Source: Acidiluteibacter ferrifornacis
Lineage (GTDB): Bacteria; Bacteroidota; Bacteroidia; Flavobacteriales_E; Vicingaceae
Direction: 5' to 3'
DNA length: 64,000 nucleotides
NCBI RefSeq assembly: GCF_009909615.1
Contig: NZ_WWNE01000003.1
Location: 495,248 to 559,247, forward strand
The translations under genes and the position numbers were made by a program. Positions within the stretch are counted from its first letter, which is position 1. Each line of letters begins with the position of its first letter. Positions 8,849 to 16,810 of the stretch are shown piece by piece. Under the pieces are notes generated by a model, which saw only the letters and a program-made list of their open reading frames with translations, was not told where the DNA came from and did no database searches.

Positions 8849-9841
8849 TTATTGAATTGGAATTTCAATGGCATTTAAAACATCTTTTTGACCTCTAGTA
8901 ACAAAAACCACTACCTTCATATCAGCAGTAACTACGGGACCACCACCATCAGGCCCAGATCCGTTATAATCTGATGGAATGGTGTAATTAAACGTTTCTC
9001 TTACGAAGTGATCTTTTTCAGTAGAAGCGGTCACAGTTTGCCCCCATTGTCCTGTAATAAAATCTCTTAAAACATGGTTTTGAATATATCCATTTTCCGG
9101 ATTTCCTCCTGATTGTTTAGAGGATATTCCTGACTGAAGCAAAGCTACGTTGATAGAGGTAGTTGCATTAACAGTTGAGGTGTAATATAAATCCACTTTT
9201 ACTGTTAAATCGTTGCCCACTAAAGTTGCCTTAGCTCCAATATTTACAGGGGCACTTAGATTAGAAGCGGCACGAGCAGCTCCATCCCAACCTCCTCTTC
9301 CCATAGCCATTCCACTATCAGAAGGAGTTGTATCTTGAGCTGCGCCCCCTAAAAGAACAGCAGGCATTCTATTCACTTGACCGGCAGGATATCCCTTTAC
9401 CTTTGCTTGTGAAATTAAAGCCGCAGCGTATGGTGTTGTAAAATCCATCCAACCCGGCGAAGGTTGAGCATAACTTCCACCATGGACAGCCATTACTATA
9501 AATTTAGAGCCCATTGAATTCTTAATATTAACAGCAATATCATGACCAGCTGGACAAAAACCACACCTTACACCCGTAAAGTCCTCAAGAAGTGCTACCC
9601 GTTTACCAGCAGCTGTGGAAGCCATAAAGCCAGCAGGTGGTTGTCCACTACCTGAAGTTGTAGTGTCAGTTCCTCCACCTCCACCATTAGTTGTGTCGGT
9701 AATCGTTGTGTCAATCGTTCCACCACCAGTACCATCCTCTACGTATTTAGGATTAGGTGTCAGCGAGCCTTCTTTTTCACAACTAGCAAAGCCAATTGCT
9801 AGTCCTAAAGAAAGCATTAATAGTATTTTATTAGTTTTCAT
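8849..9841 (-). CDS. Omp28-like lipoprotein with a thioredoxin-type CxxC
   Basis: A 330-residue lipoprotein. The signal peptide ends in a lipobox, FASC, so Cys21 is lipidated. The mature start, CEKEGSLTPNP, is followed by a low-complexity Gly/Thr linker (about 36-68). The globular part begins LLEDFTGVRCGFCPAG, a thioredoxin-like CxxC found in Omp28-related outer-membrane proteins of Bacteroidota. A redox or scaffold role on the outer membrane is plausible, but the exact substrate is unknown. It is a single gene with a terminator downstream. Its mature N-terminus is nearly the same as that of the lipoprotein at 38290. Confidence 0.82.
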   Translation of the reverse strand: MKTNKILLMLSLGLAIGFASCEKEGSLTPNPKYVEDGTGGGTIDTTITDTTNGGGGGTDTTTSGSGQPPAGFMASTAAGKRVALLEDFTGVRCGFCPAGHDIAVNIKNSMGSKFIVMAVHGGSYAQPSPGWMDFTTPYAAALISQAKVKGYPAGQVNRMPAVLLGGAAQDTTPSDSGMAMGRGGWDGAARAASNLSAPVNIGAKATLVGNDLTVKVDLYYTSTVNATTSINVALLQSGISSKQSGGNPENGYIQNHVLRDFITGQWGQTVTASTEKDHFVRETFNYTIPSDYNGSGPDGGGPVVTADMKVVVFVTRGQKDVLNAIEIPIQ

Positions 9842-9988
9842 AACTTTTGAAGATTACAATTTGTATTTAAAGCCCTTTTTTAATAAACGCCTAATTTAAG
9901 AAATTTTAAGTTATTCTAAGAAAAATTCAAAATTTTATACCTCAATGTAAGTGTTTCCTCGCAATTATAATTACAAAGAGAATAATGA

Positions 9989-9996
9989 TAAATTTG
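9989..9996 (+). promoter_or_regulatory. -7 element TAAATTTG 4 bases before a GTG start
   Basis: An exact TAnnTTTG match ending 4 bases before GTG 10001. Transcription would start at or very near the start codon, suggesting a leaderless message for the YdcF-like gene. Confidence 0.5.
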
Positions 9997-10000
9997 ATTC

Positions 10001-10684
10001 GTGAAGAAGAAATTAAAAAAGTACAGCGTCAATTTGATTTATATAGTTGGAATTTTATCCATCACACTTTTTTTATTAAGTTTTACTCGCATTCCATATC
10101 TCGCCTATAGAAAATTGGCCGCAGTAGAGATACAACTTAATTCCAATCCAACCCATATCGTAATACTAAGTGGGAACGGAATGCCAAGTCCAGATGCATT
10201 GATTAAAGCATACTTTGGAGCTGAAACTGCATTAAAACATCCTAACAGTAAAGTTATTATTGCCTTACCTAAAGGCAATAGAGGTAGTCTGAAACCATTA
10301 AAAATGCTAGCAAATGAGTTGATAGTAAAAGGAATCGACTCCAACAGAATTACCTATGAGCCAAACGGTTTTAATACATATACTCAAATTTTCGCCATTT
10401 CTAAAATGATTAAAAAAGACGCGTCAATTTTAATTATTACTAATCCTGAGCATATGTATAGAAGTATCAAAACCTTTGATAAATTAGGATATTCTAAAGT
10501 AGGAAGTTTACCCACCTTTGAGACACCAAACGAGGAACAATCATTGAAGAATAACTCTGAAGAGAGTAATCAGATTAAGAATGTTGATTTACGTTATAAC
10601 GTATGGAGTTATATGCAATATGAGATAAAAGTAATTCGAGAATATTTTGCCATTGCCTATTATTGGGTGAAAGGTTGGATATAA
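10001..10684 (+). CDS. YdcF/DUF218-family membrane protein
   Basis: A 227-residue protein with one N-terminal transmembrane helix (about 11-28) and a DUF218 (YdcF-like) domain. The DUF218 landmarks are HIVILSGNGMPSPDAL, the central KVIIALPKGNRG and the EPNGFNTYTQ motif, followed by LIITNPEHMYR. This family includes SanA/ElyC-like proteins linked to envelope integrity, but the biochemical activity is not established. The start is GTG 10001. An upstream ATG at 9984 is out of frame. A terminator shared with the facing tRNA gene follows. Confidence 0.8.
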   Translation: MKKKLKKYSVNLIYIVGILSITLFLLSFTRIPYLAYRKLAAVEIQLNSNPTHIVILSGNGMPSPDALIKAYFGAETALKHPNSKVIIALPKGNRGSLKPLKMLANELIVKGIDSNRITYEPNGFNTYTQIFAISKMIKKDASILIITNPEHMYRSIKTFDKLGYSKVGSLPTFETPNEEQSLKNNSEESNQIKNVDLRYNVWSYMQYEIKVIREYFAIAYYWVKGWI

Positions 10685-10715
10685 AAAAACGACACCAAAT
10701 ACTCGATGTCGTTTT
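10685..10715. terminator. Terminator between the YdcF-like gene and tRNA-Ala
   Basis: AAAACGACA pairs with TGTCGTTTT around an internal loop, with A and T runs outside, so it can work in both directions. Confidence 0.75.
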
Positions 10716-10718
10716 AAG

Positions 10719-10793
<75 letters not shown>

Positions 10794-10802
10794 TAAGGCC
10801 GT

Positions 10803-10810
10803 CAAATGTA
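10803..10810 (-). promoter_or_regulatory. tRNA-Ala promoter -7 element TACATTTG
   Basis: An exact TAnnTTTG match on the minus strand, 10 bases upstream of the tRNA 5' end. This is the spacing expected for a housekeeping Bacteroidota promoter. Confidence 0.65.
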
Positions 10811-10896
10811 ATTATTAATTTGATTCTTCACTTACAGTGGTTAAATAATTATATGATTTTAGTGAATTTTTACCTGATACTTCGTTTAAGAGTTCC

Positions 10897-10904
10897 TATT
10901 TTTG
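10897..10904 (+). promoter_or_regulatory. -7 element TATTTTTG before the fructosamine-kinase-like gene
   Basis: An exact TAnnTTTG match 27 bases before ATG 10932. It overlaps the alternative TTG start at 10902, which argues that ATG 10932 is the true start. Confidence 0.5.
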
Positions 10905-10931
10905 CCATCCCTTAATTCTTATTCTCTTCCA

Positions 10932-11807
10932 ATGCTTCCCACCGACCTCCTCTGTTTTATTGAAACTAGTATCAGTAAGCATGTAAATATTCCTGTTAAG
11001 GTTTTAAATGTTAGAAAGTTACATGGAGGTTCGGTAAATTTTTCATATCAATTAAATACCTCTCAAGGGTCTTTTTTTATAAAGATTAATAAACGCGAAC
11101 ATTTTCCTTTAATGTTTGAGAAAGAAATAGATGGTCTAAATCAAATTAGCCCCTTTTTTCCGGTTCCAAAAGTATTTTGTAAAGGTGAATTCTCTGAGTA
11201 TTCGTTTCTGTTATTAGAATTTATTGAAACGGAGACTGCTAACAAGAACCATTGGGAAACCTTTGGTGAAAAATTAGCGAAAATGCATCAAAACTCATCT
11301 AAATTGTTTGGTTATAAAGAAGATAATTACAATGGCTCATTATTGCAGGTGAACTCGAAAACTAATCTATGGAGTGATTTTTTTGTTCAAAATCGATTAA
11401 TGATTCAATGTAAAATGGCTCGTGATAAACAGTTAATTGATAATAATTTTGTAACTCAATTTGAGAAACTTTATCCGAAGATTTCAAATCTATTTCCTCA
11501 GGAAAAACCTTCACTCTTGCATGGTGATCTTTGGTCCGGAAATTATATTATTAGTCATTCATCAACTCCTTTTTTAATCGACCCTGCTGTATACTATGGA
11601 CATCGAGAAGTCGATATTGCTATGACTTTGTTGTTTGGTGGTTTTAATAAACAGCTATACGAAAGCTATGAAGCATATTATCCATTAGAAAGGGGATGGC
11701 AACAGCGAGTAGATATCGCTAACATATACCCTTTAATGGTGCATGTAAATTTATTTGGAGCTAGTTACGCACAAAGAGTAAAGTCGGTGATTAAGCATTT
11801 AGTTTAG
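10932..11807 (+). CDS. Fructosamine/ketosamine kinase family protein
   Basis: A 291-residue small-molecule kinase of the protein-kinase-like fold. The N-lobe includes LHGGSVNFSYQL and the nucleotide-binding FFIKIN segment. The C-lobe has the catalytic loop LLHGDLWSGNY and the metal-binding IDPAVYYGHREVD. These are the diagnostic motifs of the fructosamine-3-kinase family, which phosphorylates ketosamines on glycated amines so that they fall apart. The bacterial substrate may differ. An in-frame TTG at 10902 would add 10 residues but overlaps the promoter element. Its 3' end overlaps the convergent repressor gene by 9 bp. Confidence 0.87.
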   Translation: MLPTDLLCFIETSISKHVNIPVKVLNVRKLHGGSVNFSYQLNTSQGSFFIKINKREHFPLMFEKEIDGLNQISPFFPVPKVFCKGEFSEYSFLLLEFIETETANKNHWETFGEKLAKMHQNSSKLFGYKEDNYNGSLLQVNSKTNLWSDFFVQNRLMIQCKMARDKQLIDNNFVTQFEKLYPKISNLFPQEKPSLLHGDLWSGNYIISHSSTPFLIDPAVYYGHREVDIAMTLLFGGFNKQLYESYEAYYPLERGWQQRVDIANIYPLMVHVNLFGASYAQRVKSVIKHLV

Positions 11808-12584
11808 ATTTCCTTTTAATTGCTTTACTTCTTTTTGTAATTGAAGGAGCATATTATTCATTTGACTTAGCTGATCTTTCCCCTCAGATTGATTCTTTGA
11901 CAAATCAAAATTTAGATAACCAATAGCTTTCCATACCTCCATAACCTCATTTATATTAATTGTGTAAGGTTCGTATAATTGATTATCAGAATGTAATTCA
12001 AAAGCATGATTATTTTTATTTACTATTCTTTTAAATACCACTCCTTCATCAGTAGAAACTAGGATTGATGGTTGATAGTCTTTTACTAAAGTCCAATCTA
12101 AAACATACTCACCAATAATATAGGCTCCCGAAGGAATTGGTAACATTGAATCTCCGTTAATTTGAAACATTCTATAAGTTGCATTGCGGTTCAACTCGCT
12201 TAGAGGTAAATTAAAGGTGGGTAATTGTTCGATATATTCCAAATCAGAATGACCATCAAGATACCCTGCAGCAGCCTTAATGGGAACTAATGAAATCTGT
12301 TCTGTGTTTTGACGATCCACTATAATTGGCAATACTCGCAAAGTAGCTCCCGTCAAATCCTTTTCTTTTGGTTGCTCTTTTGACAAATCTTTTTCTAGCA
12401 AATCATCAATATTCACTTTATAAAAATGAGAAATCTGCTGAATAACCCCAAGTTTAGGCTCAGCACGACCTTCTTCGTATGAACCTATTTTAGGACGATT
12501 GATACCTATTTTATCTGCTAGTTCTGATTGTGTTAATCCCTTCTGCTTCCTCAGGAATTTTATATTAGATGCAAAAAAATTCAT
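11799..12584 (-). CDS. XRE-type HTH repressor with S24 (LexA/CI-like) peptidase domain
   Basis: A 261-residue regulator. An HTH_3 domain (about 5-62, LRKQKGLTQSELADKIG) is followed by a linker with an Ala-Gly pair at 106-107, the position of the self-cleavage site in LexA and CI. An S24 domain carries the Ser146 (NGDSM) and Lys185 (VVFKR) dyad. The C-terminus (about 235-258) is a short coiled coil, unusual beyond the usual S24 end. All catalytic elements are present, so damage-triggered autocleavage is possible. The upstream gap contains inverted repeats that look like its own operator. It is divergent from the small DUF1883-like gene. Confidence 0.88.
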   Translation of the reverse strand: MNFFASNIKFLRKQKGLTQSELADKIGINRPKIGSYEEGRAEPKLGVIQQISHFYKVNIDDLLEKDLSKEQPKEKDLTGATLRVLPIIVDRQNTEQISLVPIKAAAGYLDGHSDLEYIEQLPTFNLPLSELNRNATYRMFQINGDSMLPIPSGAYIIGEYVLDWTLVKDYQPSILVSTDEGVVFKRIVNKNNHAFELHSDNQLYEPYTININEVMEVWKAIGYLNFDLSKNQSEGKDQLSQMNNMLLQLQKEVKQLKGNLN

Positions 12585-12602
12585 TTTATTTTGCTAATTA
12601 TA

Positions 12603-12624
12603 TTAGTAAACTAAATATTTTAGT
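12603..12624. promoter_or_regulatory. Candidate operator of the S24 repressor
   Basis: Two overlapping inverted repeats lie between the divergent genes: TTAG-TAAA-CTAA at 12603-12614 and ACTAAA-TAT-TTTAGT at 12610-12624. A -7 element, TATTTTTG, for the rightward gene starts at 12624. A repressor bound here would block both directions. Confidence 0.5.
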
Positions 12625-12668
12625 ATTTTTGAACGGTAAATTTATGAATTACTAATTAATTTAGCAAG

Positions 12669-12935
12669 ATGAGACAGATATATCACAAAATTAGAGGAAG
12701 TCATCCGGGTTACATAGGAATTGAGCTTCCAAATGAAACGGAAGTAATTTTATTAGACGAAGAAAACTTTAACCTTTTTAGAAAATCCAGTAACTATAAT
12801 GGTACTCGAATTCTAATCAAAGACCAATACTGTCATTTCTTAAAACCTACCCATGGTTCATGGCACATCGTCATTGAAGGGAGATCGACAGACTTTAAAC
12901 CTGAGATGGTTAATATTATTTATAAGGCAGCTTAA
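12669..12935 (+). CDS. Small DUF1883-like protein
   Basis: An 88-residue protein without signal peptide or membrane segment. The order of motifs (RGSHPGYIGIEL, VILLDEENFNLFR, then P.HGSWHIVIE) resembles DUF1883, a small beta-rich domain of unknown function that also occurs next to TIR-like domains. I judge the match by eye only. It is divergently transcribed from an S24 repressor, across a shared palindromic gap, so the repressor probably controls it. Its stop overlaps the convergent 12932 gene by 4 bp. It could equally be a family of its own. Confidence 0.6.
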   Translation: MRQIYHKIRGSHPGYIGIELPNETEVILLDEENFNLFRKSSNYNGTRILIKDQYCHFLKPTHGSWHIVIEGRSTDFKPEMVNIIYKAA

Positions 12936-13408
12936 GGGTTTGTAGCTAAGTCTTCCACTAATCCACTAGAAACTGCAACTGCGACACAACCAGATCTTTC
13001 AATTTTATTTGAAGTAAACTTTTGAGGGATGTTAATTTTTATTTCAACATTTCTATCTCTAATGGATCGTAGATCAATATACTGTTTTGTTTGATTAATA
13101 TAAAGAACTCCATCGTTCAATTGGTCAGATATTTCCGTACTAATTAGGCCTAAATATTTATCTGCTTCAATCAATATTCTGTAAGTTCGGTTGGCTTCTA
13201 ACTCTTGGTTGATAATTGCAGAATCTCCAGGATACATTTTGGCCATTTGCACACCTTCACAATTCTCAAAAGGGCTTAATGATTCCCGATTCATTTTTTT
13301 TACAAAACTGTTACACTGACCAAAAGTGCTAATAACGGAAAGTGTCATCAATAAAGTGATTAAAACGATTGAAATTAAATACTCGACTTTGCTGTTTGTA
13401 GTTTTCAT
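12932..13408 (-). CDS. Exported hypothetical protein
   Basis: A 158-residue protein that I do not recognise. The N-terminal hydrophobic stretch YLISIVLITLLMTLSVISTFGQ is a signal peptide with a typical G-Q end. The mature part contains four or fewer Cys residues, including an early one and one in RSGCVAVAV, and looks beta-rich (RTYRILIEADKYLG, VEIKINIP). Upstream, CAAATTTG on the minus strand is one base short of the -7 consensus. It is a stand-alone gene converging with the small DUF1883-like gene. Confidence 0.65.
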   Translation of the reverse strand: MKTTNSKVEYLISIVLITLLMTLSVISTFGQCNSFVKKMNRESLSPFENCEGVQMAKMYPGDSAIINQELEANRTYRILIEADKYLGLISTEISDQLNDGVLYINQTKQYIDLRSIRDRNVEIKINIPQKFTSNKIERSGCVAVAVSSGLVEDLATNP

Positions 13409-13562
13409 TTGTTTGATTTTTACACCGCAAATTTGAGTGAGTAGCTGTAACTTAAGTTCAAGTTGAGTTTAAGGTATTATTAATATTACAGCGATTTTAT
13501 TCTGTTCTTATTAATCAAAAAGAAGTATTGGATGATGTTCTTAACGTATAGTAAAAGAATCG

Positions 13563-14126
13563 TTAACGTAGTTTTCCAACTAGTCTGAAATAATCTGATA
13601 ATGTCTTTGATAATGACTTACGATGTTTTTCAGAAATACCCAATTCTACTAGCTTGTCTTGCTGATTTCGAAAATAAAAATTAGATCCTGCAGTCAATTG
13701 CTCAAAAAAATGCGCTGCAAATATAAAATGAGCCTCTGCATCGGACCCATTTAGCATAAGTGTGTCACATCTATTTTTGTTTTTACTAAACAATCCACCA
13801 TCAATAAACGAATATGGATGAAACTCTGCTAAAATATAATTTTCGTCTTGTAACCAGTTATTGACTATTAGGAAGTTTAGTCCAACTAAAGTGGTGTCCT
13901 TTTCTCTGCTTTTTATCCGATAAAGAATATAATTTGCTTTATCATCTACAATTCGGTCATAAGAGAATGATCTCATATTTTTAAAGTAAAGTTCTGCAGA
14001 TTCTGTGCTATGAAAATTAACAGACCTCAAGTTTATACGCTTCGTTTTAGGACCAAATACTGCATAGAGTGTGGTCAGAACGAGCATAGAGAATAACCAG
14101 TAGAAGAAAATTTTTTTGAGTTTCAT
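13563..14126 (-). CDS. Membrane-anchored hypothetical protein
   Basis: A 187-residue protein from ATG 14126. An earlier in-frame codon at 14135 adds three residues and is less likely. One N-terminal transmembrane helix (KIFFYWLFSMLVLTTLYAVFG) is followed by an extracytoplasmic domain of about 160 residues with no motif I know. It is divergent from crtZ across an 80-bp gap that holds the 28-bp inverted repeat described at 14170, so the two genes may be co-regulated. Confidence 0.65.
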   Translation of the reverse strand: MKLKKIFFYWLFSMLVLTTLYAVFGPKTKRINLRSVNFHSTESAELYFKNMRSFSYDRIVDDKANYILYRIKSREKDTTLVGLNFLIVNNWLQDENYILAEFHPYSFIDGGLFSKNKNRCDTLMLNGSDAEAHFIFAAHFFEQLTAGSNFYFRNQQDKLVELGISEKHRKSLSKTLSDYFRLVGKLR

Positions 14127-14169
14127 TTGCAACACAATATTGAAAATTAAACATTCGAGACTCAGAACT

Positions 14170-14197
14170 GTTTAATCTGGTTGAAAACTGATTAAAT
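14170..14197. promoter_or_regulatory. 28-bp inverted repeat over the crtZ promoter (candidate light-regulator operator)
   Basis: GTTTAA (14170-14175), 16 bases, then TTAAAT (14192-14197). The inner arms extend to a perfect TTTAATC/GATTAAA pair. The -7 element TAAATTTG (14193-14200) overlaps the right arm. The same geometry, GTTTAA-N16-TTAAAC, covers the promoter of the sigma-crtIB string at 53975-54002. Confidence 0.5.
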
Positions 14198-14200
14198 TTG
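14193..14200 (+). promoter_or_regulatory. crtZ -7 element TAAATTTG
   Basis: An exact TAnnTTTG match ending 6 bases before ATG 14207, so the message is probably leaderless or nearly so. Confidence 0.55.
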
Positions 14201-14206
14201 CTTCAA

Positions 14207-14671
14207 ATGGAAACGACTTTATACATAATGGTCACCTTAGCTACATTCTTCTTTATGGAATTTATGGCTTGGTTTTCCCATAAATATATCATGCATGGAT
14301 TTGGGTGGTACTTACACAAGGACCATCATCAACCTCATCCAGGTTGGTTTGAGAAAAATGATATTTACTTCATCTTCTATGCGGTCATTAGCACTGGGCT
14401 GTTTTTACTTTGGCAGCTAGGTATTTTCAAATTTGGTTTATCAATTGGTTTGGGTATTCTATTATACGGAATAGCCTACTTTTTGGTGCATGACGTTTTT
14501 ATCCACCAACGATTCAATTGGCTTAAAAAGACGGACAATATCTATTTTAGAGCTATTAGGAAAGCCCACAAAGTGCATCACAAACATTTAGGAAAAGAAA
14601 AAGGGGAGTGTTTTGGTATGCTCCTAGTACCTATGAAGTATTTCAAAGAAGCGGCCAAGTCGAACAAATAG
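14207..14671 (+). CDS. crtZ: Beta-carotene 3-hydroxylase (CrtZ)
   Basis: A 154-residue integral membrane di-iron hydroxylase of the fatty-acid-hydroxylase superfamily, which adds 3-OH groups to beta-ionone rings to make zeaxanthin-type carotenoids. All histidine boxes are visible: SHKYIMHG, HKDHHQPHPG, HDVFIHQR and HKVHHKH. Hydrophobic helices surround them. ATG 14207 is chosen because an upstream TTG (14198) lies inside the -7 element. It sits 37 kb from crtI/crtB, and no lycopene cyclase is seen in the window. It is followed 36 bp later by an FeS photolyase gene. Confidence 0.92.
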   Translation: METTLYIMVTLATFFFMEFMAWFSHKYIMHGFGWYLHKDHHQPHPGWFEKNDIYFIFYAVISTGLFLLWQLGIFKFGLSIGLGILLYGIAYFLVHDVFIHQRFNWLKKTDNIYFRAIRKAHKVHHKHLGKEKGECFGMLLVPMKYFKEAAKSNK

Positions 14672-14707
14672 TTAGGTTAGAGCGTTGGTAGATTCTAATT
14701 TCTACTT

Positions 14708-16243
14708 ATGTCAAAAACGTTACGACTAATTCTTGGAGACCAATTAAATATCAATCATAGTTGGTTCAACAAAACTGATTCAACCGTTATTTATTGCATG
14801 ATGGAAATGCGTCAAGAGACGGATTATACAACTCATCACATTCAAAAAGTAATTGGATTTTTCTCCTCAATGCGAGAATTCGCAAGTCAGTTGAAAGACG
14901 GCGGCCATGAAATAATTTATTTAAAATTAGACGACCATAATAACAAACAGACTCTTAGAGAAAACCTCAAATCCATCATAGAATCTGAACAAGTGGATTT
15001 GTTTGAATATCAACTTCCAGATGAGTATCGTCTAGATGAACAATTAAATGAGATTTGCAATTTTTTAGAAGTTGAAACACGTAGTTATGATTCTGAACAT
15101 TTCTATACGTCTAGAAAAGAATTAAGCAATCACTTTGAGGGCAAAAAACAGTGGGTTATGGAGAGTTTCTATCGCATGATGCGTGAGAATCACAATGTGC
15201 TTATGCAGGGCAGCAAACCTATAGGCGGCAAATGGAACTACGATGCTAGTAACCGAAAAAGATTGCCTCAAAAACATAAACCTACACTTCCTCTTGTTTT
15301 CAATCATGATGTTTCAGATTTGCTAAACATTATAAATAAAGCCGGGGTTAAAACAATTGGTTATATAGACTCAAAACATTTCGTTTGGCCAATAAATCGA
15401 AGAGAAAGCCTTGATCTATTGGATTATTTTTTAGAGAATTGTTTACCACTTTTTGGAGACTTTCAAGATGCTATGGCTGTTAATGAATGGAGCGTCTATC
15501 ATTCTAGAATATCCTTCTCATTAAACTGTAAACTAATCTCCCCTAAAGAGGTAGTTGATGCTGCGATTGATTATTATCAAAAAAATAAGGACAAAGTTGA
15601 CATATCTCAAATAGAAGGATTCGTTCGTCAAGTTATTGGATGGAGAGAATATATGCGTGGCATGTATTGGGCAAAAATGCCTGAATATGGGAAAATCAAC
15701 GAATTAAACAATAAACATAAATTACCTAAATTTTATTGGACGGGTAATACAAAAATGAACTGCTTAAAGACAGCTATTAACCAATCGCTGGCATATGCCT
15801 ACGCTCATCACATTCAGCGGCTCATGATCACAGGCAATTTTGCCTTACTTGCAAGTGTTGACCCTGACGAAGTAGAGAGTTGGTATTTAGGAATTTATAT
15901 TGATGCTATTGAGTGGGTAGAAATGCCAAATACTAGGGGAATGAGCCAATATGCTGATGGAGGTCTGATTGCTACAAAGCCATATATTTCTTCAGCTAAT
16001 TACATCGATAAAATGAGTAACTATTGCGGCAGTTGCTATTACGATAAGAAGCAGAAAACGGGCAACAAATCATGTCCGTTTAATAGCTTATATTGGAACT
16101 TTATTTCCCGCCATGAAGAATACTTGTCCTCAAATCCTCGAATGGGTATGATGCTAAATCTGTGGAGAAAGATGGATGGGGAGCAACAATCAAATATTCT
16201 TGAACAAGCTGAATTCTATCTAAATCATATCAATGATTTATAA
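14708..16243 (+). CDS. Iron-sulfur bacterial cryptochrome/(6-4) photolyase (FeS-BCP, DPRP family)
   Basis: A 511-residue photolyase-related protein. The N-terminal Rossmann-like domain begins LRLILGDQLNINHSWF, as in the DPRP family. The FAD-binding helical domain follows, with the conserved GWREYMRGMYW. Four cysteines fit the [4Fe-4S] cluster of this family: Cys352, Cys440, Cys443 and Cys456, in MNC and CGSC...C contexts. Their spacing equals that recalled for PhrB of Agrobacterium, offset by two. Characterised members repair (6-4) photoproducts or act as photoreceptors. It lies 36 bp after crtZ on the same strand, so it probably shares that light-regulated transcript. Its stop overlaps the convergent 16238 gene by 6 bp. 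Confidence 0.93.
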   Translation: MSKTLRLILGDQLNINHSWFNKTDSTVIYCMMEMRQETDYTTHHIQKVIGFFSSMREFASQLKDGGHEIIYLKLDDHNNKQTLRENLKSIIESEQVDLFEYQLPDEYRLDEQLNEICNFLEVETRSYDSEHFYTSRKELSNHFEGKKQWVMESFYRMMRENHNVLMQGSKPIGGKWNYDASNRKRLPQKHKPTLPLVFNHDVSDLLNIINKAGVKTIGYIDSKHFVWPINRRESLDLLDYFLENCLPLFGDFQDAMAVNEWSVYHSRISFSLNCKLISPKEVVDAAIDYYQKNKDKVDISQIEGFVRQVIGWREYMRGMYWAKMPEYGKINELNNKHKLPKFYWTGNTKMNCLKTAINQSLAYAYAHHIQRLMITGNFALLASVDPDEVESWYLGIYIDAIEWVEMPNTRGMSQYADGGLIATKPYISSANYIDKMSNYCGSCYYDKKQKTGNKSCPFNSLYWNFISRHEEYLSSNPRMGMMLNLWRKMDGEQQSNILEQAEFYLNHINDL

Positions 16244-16675
16244 TATTAATCTTGATAATTGATCTTGTAGTCGTTGAATTGTCATACTCACGATTCTTTT
16301 ATTCAATTCACTAAAGTTTTTAATATAATAATTGAACTCTTCAATTGTAAATAATGCCACTACAATATGAATCATTTGATTTTTGAGTCTTTGATCTTTG
16401 GTTACGCTATCTTTAATAATTTCTAATTGGACTTTCTGATTGAAAGCCGAAAAAGAACGTTGCGTTCGATTGATGTAATCTTTGTAAATATCTAATATCA
16501 AAATATTTTGAAATTTCATTAATGGCCTTAAGGTGTTTGACTGAAATACCTCTAACGACTTTGAATTCTCTATAGGAAGCTCTAATTCTATTCTGATATC
16601 CATCAGCAACTCATCTCTTTCTTTCATAGTATTAAAACAACTAACATCATCACTATGTTTTGTTAACAACTCCAT
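16238..16675 (-). CDS. Conserved Bacteroidota helical protein of unknown function
   Basis: A 145-residue, mostly helical protein with no signal peptide. The central segment LRPLMKFQNILILDIYKDYI and the C-terminal ELNKRIVSMTIQRLQDQL recall a small family in this phylum that public annotation often calls glyoxalase. I see no metal-binding or vicinal-oxygen-chelate motif to support that name. It converges on the FeS photolyase gene with a 6-bp overlap. Its own promoter is not evident. Confidence 0.7.
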   Translation of the reverse strand: MELLTKHSDDVSCFNTMKERDELLMDIRIELELPIENSKSLEVFQSNTLRPLMKFQNILILDIYKDYINRTQRSFSAFNQKVQLEIIKDSVTKDQRLKNQMIHIVVALFTIEEFNYYIKNFSELNKRIVSMTIQRLQDQLSRLIL

Positions 16676-16778
16676 TTAATGTTAAAATTGTCACTTTTCA
16701 TAACCTAAAATTTACCTACTTAAAGATTGATTAATTATCCCATAATACACTCCTAAACTCATTACTCTAGTCATTAAA

Positions 16779-16786
16779 TAGCTTTG
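16779..16786 (+). promoter_or_regulatory. -7 element TAGCTTTG
   Basis: An exact TAnnTTTG match 24 bases before ATG 16811. It overlaps the alternative TTG start at 16784 and so supports the ATG. Confidence 0.5.
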
Positions 16787-16810
16787 CTGCAAAATATTAA
16801 ACTAGAAGAG

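Noticed and set aside
16238-16675. Glyoxalase as the function of the 145-residue protein
   Set aside because: No metal-binding or glyoxalase fold motif is visible; the name appears to be inherited annotation.
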